From Pontibacter russatus (GTDB lineage: Bacteria > Bacteroidota > Bacteroidia > Cytophagales > Hymenobacteraceae): a DNA stretch of 64,000 nucleotides. The notes below the pieces were generated by a model. That model was not told the DNA's origin and ran no database searches. It worked only from the letters and a program-made list of their open reading frames with translations. This document shows positions 56,955 through 64,000 of the stretch, one piece after another (within the stretch, counting starts at the first letter, position 1; the number at the start of each line of letters is the position of its first letter). The stretch spans positions 2,621,001 through 2,685,000 of the forward strand of contig NZ_CP047984.1 in the NCBI RefSeq assembly GCF_009931655.1. Reading direction: 5' to 3'. The translations under genes and the position numbers were made by a program.

Positions 56955-58700
56955 CTAAGGCCGTATGTCATTGGCGGAGGTGGCATATAAGCCGATCAGT
57001 GCTCCGGTAAAACCACCTGCCACGTTGGTAGAGAGAATGTCACCGGAAACAGTTCCGCCAATGTTTTTAAAGTTCTGGTTATCGGTTGCGTAATTGAACC
57101 TGTAGTCGTCTCCCTGCGCTGCAACTTGTAACTGCACAGGCTTACGGGCATCTATTTTCTCACTGGCTAAAATCTTAGTGTCGCCTTTTTCTGTTCTGGC
57201 CAGCACCAGGTAGCTGTCTTTTCCTTTTTTTGTTATCCCAAACACGTAATTAAACTTTTCGCTCTGGTAACACGCAATGCCTGCCAGGTCCTTTTCTGAT
57301 TTCGGCATATAGCTTAGGGTAACGGTGGCAGCAAAGGAGTTGTGCTGCTGCCGGTGGAACAAGGCAGATATGGGCGCTACCTCTTTGATGTTTTTTGAAA
57401 AAGGCGTGATTTGCAGGCCTTTTTTGTCTGTGCTGATGAACTCTTCACGCGGCCCTCTCATCCCCATCCACCGGTAATCCAAAGTCTTTGCGGTAAAGTC
57501 GTCGGTGAAGGTGAAGTTGCCGTTCGGGAAGAAACCGTTCTGGCCGGTTTGGTTTTTCACGCCGTCTGGGGTTTTCAGCTTAGGCTTCAGGGGCACAAGT
57601 CCGTTTTCAAATACCGGGATCTCCCCGCTCCAATCCACCGGCAGTATAAATGTTTCGCGCCCGGTGTTTACGCGGTCCTTCTCGTTGGGGCGGATACCTA
57701 AAAACACGGCGTAGTATTTACCGTCAGGGCCTTCCGTTAAATCCGCATGCCCGGTCCAGTCCATTTTATTGGGCCTGTCCTCAGGAAAATACCGCTGGGT
57801 CAGAATCGGGTTGTTATTAGCGGGTATATAGGGCCCCGTCGCCTTGTCGCTGACAAAAATCACTTCACTGTGATTGTCGCCGGTGCCGCCTTCGGCGCAC
57901 ATCAGGTAGTAGCGCCCGTCTTTCTTATATATATGCGGGGCCTCAATCCAGATGGGCTTTTGCGAAATGTCGGTGCCCCCATTCACAATGATTTCGTCGG
58001 TACCTGGCACCACTTTGTCGTTCTGAACGTCATACTCCCAGATTTTAATTACCCGATGCCCCTCGTAAAGTGCCTTGCCTTCTGGCGGTGCATCATTGTG
58101 TACCACATAGGCTTTCCCGTTGTCATCGAAAAACAGCGACGGGTCTATGCCGTTGAACTGCAGTTTTATCGGATCGCTCCACCCCTTGGCCGGGTCTTTC
58201 GTCTTCACCACGATATTACCCATCCCCCCGGAAAACTGGGTGGTAATCATATAGAAGGTGTCATTATTTTTGTTGTATTCAATGGCAGGTGCATAAACGC
58301 CAGCCGATATACCTGAGTCCTGCACCTTCAACTGGGAAGGTCTGTCCAGCACATGCCCGATTTGTTTCCAGTTCACCAGATCGTTGGAGTGGAAAATCGG
58401 CACTCCCGGAAACATGGCAAAGGAAGAGTTTACCAGATAATAATCATTGCCCTTGCGCGTAATGCTGGGGTCAGGATAGCAGCCTTGCAGAATGGGTGTA
58501 TAGAACTCGCCTGGTTGTAGTGGATTCTCCTTATATATACGATCATCGCCCTGATAACTGAACCGGGTAAAAGCCGGGGCGTCTTTCGATGGCTTTTTTG
58601 CCCCTTGCGCCCATGTGTAAGAAGAGAGCAGCACGGTGACAAGGGCCAGCAATACGTGTCGCTTTGGCAGCAAAGAGAAATTGAACTTGTGTTTTTTCAT
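56955..58700 (-). CDS. GH43-family beta-xylosidase
   Basis: This 581-residue secreted GH43 enzyme is the first gene of the cluster. The signal peptide ends near SSYTWAQ. The active-site carboxylates are in QGCYPDPSITRKGNDYYLV (base Asp), GIDPSLFFDDNGKAYVVHND (pKa Asp) and IEAPHIYKKDGRYYLM (acid Glu). The C-terminal beta-sandwich (about 390-580) is of the GH43 C2 type. The arrangement resembles beta-1,4-xylosidases with xylo-oligosaccharides as substrates. Confidence 0.93.
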   Translation of the reverse strand: MKKHKFNFSLLPKRHVLLALVTVLLSSYTWAQGAKKPSKDAPAFTRFSYQGDDRIYKENPLQPGEFYTPILQGCYPDPSITRKGNDYYLVNSSFAMFPGVPIFHSNDLVNWKQIGHVLDRPSQLKVQDSGISAGVYAPAIEYNKNNDTFYMITTQFSGGMGNIVVKTKDPAKGWSDPIKLQFNGIDPSLFFDDNGKAYVVHNDAPPEGKALYEGHRVIKIWEYDVQNDKVVPGTDEIIVNGGTDISQKPIWIEAPHIYKKDGRYYLMCAEGGTGDNHSEVIFVSDKATGPYIPANNNPILTQRYFPEDRPNKMDWTGHADLTEGPDGKYYAVFLGIRPNEKDRVNTGRETFILPVDWSGEIPVFENGLVPLKPKLKTPDGVKNQTGQNGFFPNGNFTFTDDFTAKTLDYRWMGMRGPREEFISTDKKGLQITPFSKNIKEVAPISALFHRQQHNSFAATVTLSYMPKSEKDLAGIACYQSEKFNYVFGITKKGKDSYLVLARTEKGDTKILASEKIDARKPVQLQVAAQGDDYRFNYATDNQNFKNIGGTVSGDILSTNVAGGFTGALIGLYATSANDIRP

Positions 58701-59365
58701 TATTTAGTTTTGGCTGATACTCTATGAATGCAGTTAATATAATCAAAGCACAGGGTTGACCTACGAGATTTTACAAGTCAGTTGTACCACCCATGCCGGC
58801 GAAGCCTATATGCCTTGCTTGTGCTTTAGCTTTACAACGCAGCAAGATAGATGCACTCCGCTTATGCTTCCGGCGCCACAAAGCACCCGCTCCCTCCACG
58901 GCTGCTCACGCTGGCGGCCGAGAGTATTTTACTGAAGCCGGAAATATGATATCCATGAAGCAGTGATTCCAACTTGTTTATAACTGTACGAAATACACTT
59001 TTAAACTTAAATAAAATAGCGTATATAGCAAACATTTGCCTCTTAAAATTTTATTATATGTTTCTTCGCGCTTCTTGAGCAACTGTGTTTTGTGGGGGGC
59101 TTCCTTCCTGTAGCAGAAGTGCCTTGGCTTTTCCCTATAATGTGCTCCGGAGTGGGCAAAATGTGGATTCTGGGGATCACCACACGAAGCAAAAGCTGTA
59201 AAAATCAGCCTTTCTTAAGGGTTTGGCTATGACAAGGAAAACAACGATTACTGAACTGAAAAAGCAAATCCTGTATTCTGTCTAATTTACTCGTTTCAAG
59301 CACCTGGCGTAACTAAAAGCAAAAGGCTGATTAGCAGAAAAGCTAATCAGCCCGGCTCGGTAGAC

Positions 59366-59440
59366 CAAAGCCCTCAATACCCGGACAAACCTTTCGATGT
59401 TTTAACTGCCACCGCTAATTTTTACCGCACCCATCAATAG
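59366..59440 (+). pseudogene. Transposase-like C-terminal remnant, copy B
   Basis: The frame from 59366 reads QSPQYPDKPFDVLTATANFY and ends with a stop at 59438-59440. It is about 77% identical over 57 bases to copy C at 63919. The differences keep most of the peptide. It probably was once the end of a gene; upstream sequence is not homologous to a known transposase by eye. Confidence 0.45.
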
Positions 59441-59563
59441 TATGTGGATTCAGGAGGAGGAGCTACAGTTCAGTTACTACAGCCCCTATTTATATTAGCC
59501 TGTATTTGGTTGATCAGTAGGCTTATGCATAGTAGGGAGAGCAGAATAAGATATAATATTTCT

Positions 59564-59615
59564 CCTCCGTCTGTGTCCACTCTAAGCAAGCATTTAGAGT
59601 GGACACAGACGGAGG
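59564..59615. repeat. 22-bp perfect inverted repeat
   Basis: CCTCCGTCTGTGTCCACTCT plus AA (59564-59585) pairs exactly with 59594-59615 across an 8-nt loop. It lies between remnant copy B and the mosaic gene. Confidence 0.8.
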
Positions 59616-60020
59616 GGCACCTCAATTTCATTGTACCCTAATTATTTTTTCCTGCATTCCATACATTTTAAAATACAGTACGTATAAATAAACACGTAAT
59701 CATCTGCACTTTAATTAGTTGGAACAGCCTCAATTGTGGTTCACTGACTTTTTTACGCCTCACAATATAAAGTTATTTCCCTAAGCTGTTTTTAATATGA
59801 ACTTCTCAAAAATTTAAGGAAGAGGCCGTAGCATATGCGGTGAACATACAATTTCTGGGGGAGCCGGTCAGAGGGTGAGCCGCGCTTAAATGGACATATG
59901 CATTCTCAAGCTAATCCGTCCCGTGTGCAACGGGTGAAGTCTACATTAATTTTCTTATGTAGGAACAGACAGACCAGCCATTGTAATCTATTGAGGCTAT
60001 TCAATGATCGTCTGGTAGAG

Positions 60021-60053
60021 TTGCTGTAAAGGTATAAACTAAAATTACCTTAT
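60021..60053 (+). promoter_or_regulatory. Possible Bacteroidota promoter of the mosaic gene
   Basis: TTG at 60021-60023 and TACCTTAT at 60046-60053 (22-bp spacing) resemble the -33/-7 sites (TTG / TAnnTTTG). It is about 70 bp before the chosen start at 60120. Confidence 0.3.
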
Positions 60054-60119
60054 TCGCTTGAGCCAGAGTTTCAGCTATTGGAAGAGCTTCTGTTATTGCA
60101 TTCCTCTAAAAGTACCACT

Positions 60120-62294
60120 ATGAATGTATCTTTCTTTCTATCTGCTACTTACAGGCTTAATTCTCAAAACAGAGTAAGGATTGGCATATATATTCTATTT
60201 CTGTTTTGTAGCTTCTTTTCTCCTGTAGCAGAAGGTCAGACTAAACTTTGGGATGTAACCTTGGGGGGTACTAAGTATGATCAGCTTTCAGCTTTGATTA
60301 GTACGACGGATGGGGGATGTCTACTCGGAGGAAGATCCTACTCAGGTATAGGAGGAAATAAAAGTGCAGCTAGTAAAGGGTGGCAGGATTACTGGGTGGT
60401 GAAAGTCGATAAGAATGGTACGAAGGTGTGGGACAAGACATTGGGAGGAAATGCCGGAGACTATCTACAGGATGTTGTGGCCACAACAGATGGTGGTTAT
60501 CTTTTAGGAGGCTTTTCCTTATCGGGTACGGGGAAGGATAAGACTGCGCCTAATCGGGGAGGGAATGACTATTGGGTCGTAAAATTAGATCGTAATGGCG
60601 TTAAACTTTGGGATAAAACTTTTGGCGGCACGTCTGATGACAGGCTTTATACCCTCGTTGCTACAGCGGATGGAGGCTTCCTGCTGGGAGGCTATTCCAA
60701 TTCAGGTAAAAATGGCGATAAAAGCGTAGTCGGTAAAGGGGGCTATGACTTTTGGATAATTAAGATTAATGGGAATGGGGATAAGCAATGGGATAAAGTG
60801 TTTGGCGGTACTAGCAATGATCAGTTTCAGGCTTTGATTTCTACAGTGGATGGCGGCTTCCTGTTAGGAGGCACTTCCAGTTCCAGTATTGGAGGTGACA
60901 AGAGCCAAGCCAGCAGGCAACAAGACTATTGGATAGTCAAAATAAGCAGCAGTGGGGCGAAGCAGTGGGACAAAACCTTTAGCGGAAACAAAAATGACGC
61001 CCTTACAGCTCTTGTTGCTACGCAGGACGGAGGTTATCTGGTAGGAGGCTCTTCCGACTCCAATTCCGGATATGATAAGAGCGCAGCTAACAGAGGAAAT
61101 CTTACTACTGATTATTGGGTACTAAAGGTCAATCGCAGTGGTGTGAAGCAATGGGACAAGACCTTAGGTGGAAGTGAACATGATTTCCTGAGTAGTATCC
61201 TGACGACTCCGGATGGTGGTTACCTATTGGGAGGTTATTCCTATTCGGGTAAGGGAGGCGATAAAAGTGAAGCCAGTAAAGGTAAAACCGACTTCTGGTT
61301 AATAAAAATCAATAGCAGTGGAAGTAAGGGTTGGGATAAAACCTGGGGAGGCAATAATTATGACTATAACACAGCTATGGTGGCTGCTACAAACAGCAGT
61401 TATCTTCTTGGGGGTTTCTCCTTTTCAGGTAGAGGATTTGATAAGAGTGAAGCCATTAAGGGCGGTGCGGATTATTGGCTAATGAACGTGGCAGTTAGCG
61501 CCGGTCCCCAAACCATCACGCGCCTTAATGCAGGCGGCCCCACATACACCGACAGCCAGGCAGGCATGTGGAGTGCAGACGCCCACTTCACCAGTGGAGT
61601 CACCTCATCTAAGTCTTTTGATGTGGCAGGCACCGCGGATGACGGGCTGTACCTCACCTACAGGTACGCCGCTTCGGGGGCACCCTTCAGCTACAGCGTC
61701 CCCCTGGGCGGGAGCGGCACCTACCGGGTGCGGCTCCATTTCCTGGAACCGTACTTTGGGGTTCCGGGCGGCGCTGCAGGAGGTGCTGGCAAGCGCGTTT
61801 TCCATGTGACGCTGGAGGGAGGGCGGGTGCTGAGCAACTTTGACATCTACGGGCAACATGGGGCGGGAAATGCTGTGGTGAAGACATTCGAGAATGTGTC
61901 GGTGACGGATGGCACCCTGGATGTCGGCTTTACGTCTGTGGCCAATAATGCGATTATATCGGCCATAGAAATACTAAAGGTTTCTGCGCAAGCAATGTCC
62001 ATGAAAGGTTTAGAGGAGGATGCAAGTAGCGCACGGCAGCTGATTGTGTATCCTAACCCGGGCACAGGAGACAGGTTTTATGTGGAGGCAAGGAACTTCG
62101 GCAAGAACGAGACTGTCGCCCTCACCATGTCTGATGGACTAGGTCGCCTTATCAAATCCATCACACTTGCCACCGACGGCCAGGGAGCCTTCAGCACGGA
62201 GGTGCTATTAGGTGGCCTTGTGAGCCGCGGTGTATATATCCTCAAAGCCAGCGCCGCGTCAGGCGCCGTACAGTCGAGGCTGGTAATCGAGTAA
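60120..62294 (+). CDS. Mosaic T9SS type A protein: seven DGG-repeat units, malectin domain, sorting signal
   Basis: This 724-residue secreted protein starts at 60120 (MNVSFFLSATYRLNSQNRVR; a signal follows, cleaved after VAEGQ). An in-frame ATG at 60078 adds 14 residues. It has seven repeats of about 60 residues (60240-61500), each reading K-x-WDKTxGG...ATxDGGxLLGGxSxSGxGxDKS...DYWxxKxxxxG. It then has a malectin domain (61507-61980; RVRLHFLEPYFG, NAIISAIEI) and a type A sorting domain (VYPNPGTGDRF, GLVSRGVYILKASAASGAVQ). The repeats are AT-rich, while the malectin and C-terminal parts are GC-rich like the rest of the genome. This suggests that two parts were joined. Confidence 0.88.
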   Translation: MNVSFFLSATYRLNSQNRVRIGIYILFLFCSFFSPVAEGQTKLWDVTLGGTKYDQLSALISTTDGGCLLGGRSYSGIGGNKSAASKGWQDYWVVKVDKNGTKVWDKTLGGNAGDYLQDVVATTDGGYLLGGFSLSGTGKDKTAPNRGGNDYWVVKLDRNGVKLWDKTFGGTSDDRLYTLVATADGGFLLGGYSNSGKNGDKSVVGKGGYDFWIIKINGNGDKQWDKVFGGTSNDQFQALISTVDGGFLLGGTSSSSIGGDKSQASRQQDYWIVKISSSGAKQWDKTFSGNKNDALTALVATQDGGYLVGGSSDSNSGYDKSAANRGNLTTDYWVLKVNRSGVKQWDKTLGGSEHDFLSSILTTPDGGYLLGGYSYSGKGGDKSEASKGKTDFWLIKINSSGSKGWDKTWGGNNYDYNTAMVAATNSSYLLGGFSFSGRGFDKSEAIKGGADYWLMNVAVSAGPQTITRLNAGGPTYTDSQAGMWSADAHFTSGVTSSKSFDVAGTADDGLYLTYRYAASGAPFSYSVPLGGSGTYRVRLHFLEPYFGVPGGAAGGAGKRVFHVTLEGGRVLSNFDIYGQHGAGNAVVKTFENVSVTDGTLDVGFTSVANNAIISAIEILKVSAQAMSMKGLEEDASSARQLIVYPNPGTGDRFYVEARNFGKNETVALTMSDGLGRLIKSITLATDGQGAFSTEVLLGGLVSRGVYILKASAASGAVQSRLVIE

Positions 62295-62419
62295 AAGGGC
62301 TTCATAAAGAAACAAAAGCTCAATTGCCTGCAATAAGCTCTCAAGAATTTCCGGGTATATAAATTTTATCATAAGTAACTCCGACTACTTGATTAGAATA
62401 ACCATATTAAATAATAGAG

Positions 62420-63595
62420 ATGAAGTTTATATTGATAATCTTGTTGTCCTGTCTTGCGCTGGGCTCTGATGCCCAGACACCAGATGCAATTCCTGCGCAG
62501 AAAGTAATCAAACTGGCCGAACTGCAATATCAGGCGTATATCGAAAAGTATACTAACAGCAATCAGTATCCCCGAAGCACAAATCCCGATGGGTCTTTAT
62601 ACACCACTGGTTCAGGTCAATGGACTAGTGGGTTCTTCCCGGGCAGTTTATGGTACTTATACCGGATCACCAATAAAACGCAATGGCGGCAGGCGGCTGA
62701 AAAATGGACCCAAGGCATTGAATCGCAAAAAAGCAACACCAGCACCCACGACTTGGGTTTCATGCTGTACAACTCTTTTGGGAATGGATTAAAGCTTACT
62801 AATAACCAGACATATAAAAATATTCTGTTGCAGGGAGCCAACTCATTAGCTACTCGCTTTCATCCGGAAGTCGGCGCTATCAAGTCCTGGGATTTCGGAT
62901 CATACTCTTACCCGGTAATTGTTGATAATTTAATGAACCTGGAGTACTTGTTCTGGGCCGCAAAAGCCAGTGGTAATGCTGCATTTTATAAGATAGCCGA
63001 AGCCCATGCTAATACTGATTTGAAAGACCGTTTCCGGGCAGACAATAGCAGCTATCATGTGCTGGATTATGACCCGGTAGCAGGTATAGTGTTAAGGAAG
63101 CTAACGGCCCAAGGGTATGCTAACTCCTCGTGCTGGGCAAGAGGCCAGGCATGGGGTATTTACGGGTATACGGTTCTGTATCGGGAAACTAAAAACATAA
63201 AATATTTGGAACAGGCAAAAAAAGCTGCGGATTACTTTCTGAGCCAGACTGACAAAATAGCTGACCATATTCCATATTGGGATTTTCAGGCACCGGATAT
63301 TCCCAGCGCTCCACGGGATGCCTCTTCAGCAGCCATTGCGGCATCGGCCTTAATTGAGTTGAGTAAATACGCCGGAACAAATAACCCATACCTGAGTAAA
63401 GCCGCCCAATTGATCAATAGTCTTTGCTCCGATAAATATTTAGCCAAGGCTGGCGCCAATAACTACTTCCTTTTAATGCACAGTACCGGCAATATGCCTA
63501 GTAAATCAGAAGTAGATGTACCGGAAGTGTATGCTGATTACTATTTACTGGAGGCAATTTGGCGTTATCAGAACTATGCTACTTTATCATTTTAA
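62420..63595 (+). CDS. GH88-family unsaturated glucuronyl hydrolase
   Basis: This 391-residue enzyme is predicted to release unsaturated uronic acids from oligosaccharides made by polysaccharide lyases, by a hydration mechanism. It has a signal peptide (cleaved after SDAQ). The catalytic Asp candidates are in THDLGFM (about residue 111) and IVDNLMNLEYLFW (about 168). The (alpha/alpha)6 barrel motifs WARGQAWGIYGYT and DASSAAIAASALIELS are typical. The coding DNA is AT-rich, like the first half of the previous gene. It stands 125 bp after the mosaic gene. Confidence 0.92.
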   Translation: MKFILIILLSCLALGSDAQTPDAIPAQKVIKLAELQYQAYIEKYTNSNQYPRSTNPDGSLYTTGSGQWTSGFFPGSLWYLYRITNKTQWRQAAEKWTQGIESQKSNTSTHDLGFMLYNSFGNGLKLTNNQTYKNILLQGANSLATRFHPEVGAIKSWDFGSYSYPVIVDNLMNLEYLFWAAKASGNAAFYKIAEAHANTDLKDRFRADNSSYHVLDYDPVAGIVLRKLTAQGYANSSCWARGQAWGIYGYTVLYRETKNIKYLEQAKKAADYFLSQTDKIADHIPYWDFQAPDIPSAPRDASSAAIAASALIELSKYAGTNNPYLSKAAQLINSLCSDKYLAKAGANNYFLLMHSTGNMPSKSEVDVPEVYADYYLLEAIWRYQNYATLSF

Positions 63596-63848
63596 GATTT
63601 CCAGGTTAGCTTAACGTGAACTCGGTAAGTATTCTAATATCCACTAAGAGACTATTTTAAAACCAGTTCAATCGGAAAATTTTAATTTTGTAAAAGTGGT
63701 TAAATGCTGTAAAAATGGCCTCTATGGCTATAGCCTCTGTTCGTTAATAGCTCTTTAGGTTTTAAAACAGCTACTAAACTCTATCCCACCTAATAGTTTT
63801 TATTTCTCCAGCTAAAGGACAGCTTAAAACAGCGAACTATAGTACGCA

Positions 63849-63921
63849 AGGGAATTGGTCACCTCAGATTAAGATAAAGGCCTGCAAGTCATTTATTTTA
63901 ATCTGAGGTGACCAATTCCCT
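63849..63921. repeat. 24-bp perfect stem-loop
   Basis: The inverted repeat 63849-63872 / 63898-63921 has a 25-nt loop. One arm contains GGAATTGGTCACCTCAGATT. It directly abuts remnant copy C. Confidence 0.85.
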
Positions 63922-63981
63922 CAATTATCGAACAATCTCTTTGATGATTTAACTGCCATCGCTGATTTTTGTCGTAATTAA
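63919..63981 (+). pseudogene. Transposase-like C-terminal remnant, copy C
   Basis: The frame from 63919 reads PQLSNNLFDDLTAIADFCRN and stops at 63979-63981. It aligns with copy B (about 77% in DNA over 57 bases) and with copy A in peptide. It lies at the right end of the AT-rich island. Confidence 0.45.
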
Positions 63982-64000
63982 TAAGTGACTGAGGAATTAG

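Larger units (their letters stand above)
58701..60119. other. Gene-poor region with remnant copy B and hairpins
   Basis: These 1.4 kb separate the divergent xylan cluster and AT-rich island. They hold an 11-bp hairpin (59325-59335 / 59342-59352), the second FDDL-type remnant (59366-59440) and a 22-bp perfect hairpin (59564-59615). The AT-rich stretch 58950-59060 may carry the GH43 operon promoter. A 65-codon plus frame at 59444 overlaps the 22-bp hairpin and was not called. Confidence 0.55.
63596..64000. other. Gene-poor end region with mobile-element-like repeats
   Basis: These 405 bp contain an imperfect inverted repeat (63645-63664 / 63759-63778) whose core is TTTTAAAACC and resembles IS end sequences. 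A 24-bp perfect hairpin lies at 63849-63872 / 63898-63921, and remnant copy C at 63919-63981. No intact gene is seen. Confidence 0.55.

Overview
The window looks like chromosomal DNA from a Bacteroidota bacterium of the Cytophagales/Hymenobacteraceae type, close to Pontibacter. The evidence is five proteins with type IX secretion system (T9SS) C-terminal sorting domains (two type B, three type A), two PorP/SprF-family proteins, a PorE-like OmpA protein, lipoproteins with short lipoboxes, DUF1080 and PVC-type dehydrogenase proteins, and few Shine-Dalgarno sites. Most genes are fairly GC-rich. Even so, the hexamer TATATA is strikingly frequent, both between genes and inside them as Tyr-Ile or Ile-Tyr codon pairs.

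Layout. 1-696: the start of asd (lysine/threonine branch). 1.1-6.3 kb: a YdjC-type deacetylase, a lamin-tail surface protein, an inverted-repeat element and a lipoprotein lipase. 6.7-12.0 kb: a four-gene operon tetR-ABC-HlyD-TolC that forms a tripartite export machine, but its ABC protein has a degenerate nucleotide-binding domain. 12.4-19 kb: housekeeping and accessory single genes (DEAD-box helicase, SMP-30 lactonase, RibD-like reductase, MOSC protein, TM2 and DUF2752 membrane proteins). 19.2-26.4 kb: an adhesin operon (DUF3494/ice-binding domain plus 11 PKD-like repeats with a type B signal; PorP/SprF; PorE-like OmpA). 27.1-31.8 kb: a second adhesin + PorP/SprF pair. 32.5-35 kb: a STAS-like protein, a CmoA-like and isoprenylcysteine methyltransferase-like pair, and a 55-codon HigA-N-terminus-like ORF. 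35.3-41 kb: two large type A secreted proteins (sorbosone dehydrogenase-like; malectin/HYDIN-like). 42-45.7 kb: a DUF1080 lipoprotein and a cytochrome c-containing dehydrogenase. 46.4-50.7 kb: an orphan 88-aa gene, a WYL regulator, DinB, an HMA-fold protein and a zinc-peptidase lipoprotein. 51.4-58.7 kb: a xylan/arabinoxylan utilisation cluster (two GH43, two CE1-like esterases, an exported VOC protein, and a nearby divergent esterase). 60.1-63.6 kb: an AT-rich island with a mosaic repeat/malectin T9SS protein and a GH88 glucuronyl hydrolase.

How the genes fit together. The secreted enzymes and adhesins would all leave the cell through T9SS, whose core genes are not in this window. The two SprB-like adhesins are paired with the PorP/SprF proteins that this class of substrate needs. 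The polysaccharide genes suggest use of plant glucuronoarabinoxylan, but no SusC/SusD pair is present. Three same-orientation copies of a short diverged sequence (about 60-130 bp, at 49.3, 59.4 and 63.9 kb) lie beside the xylan cluster and the AT-rich island and may be scars of mobile DNA. No tRNA, rRNA, CRISPR array or intact transposase was recognised.
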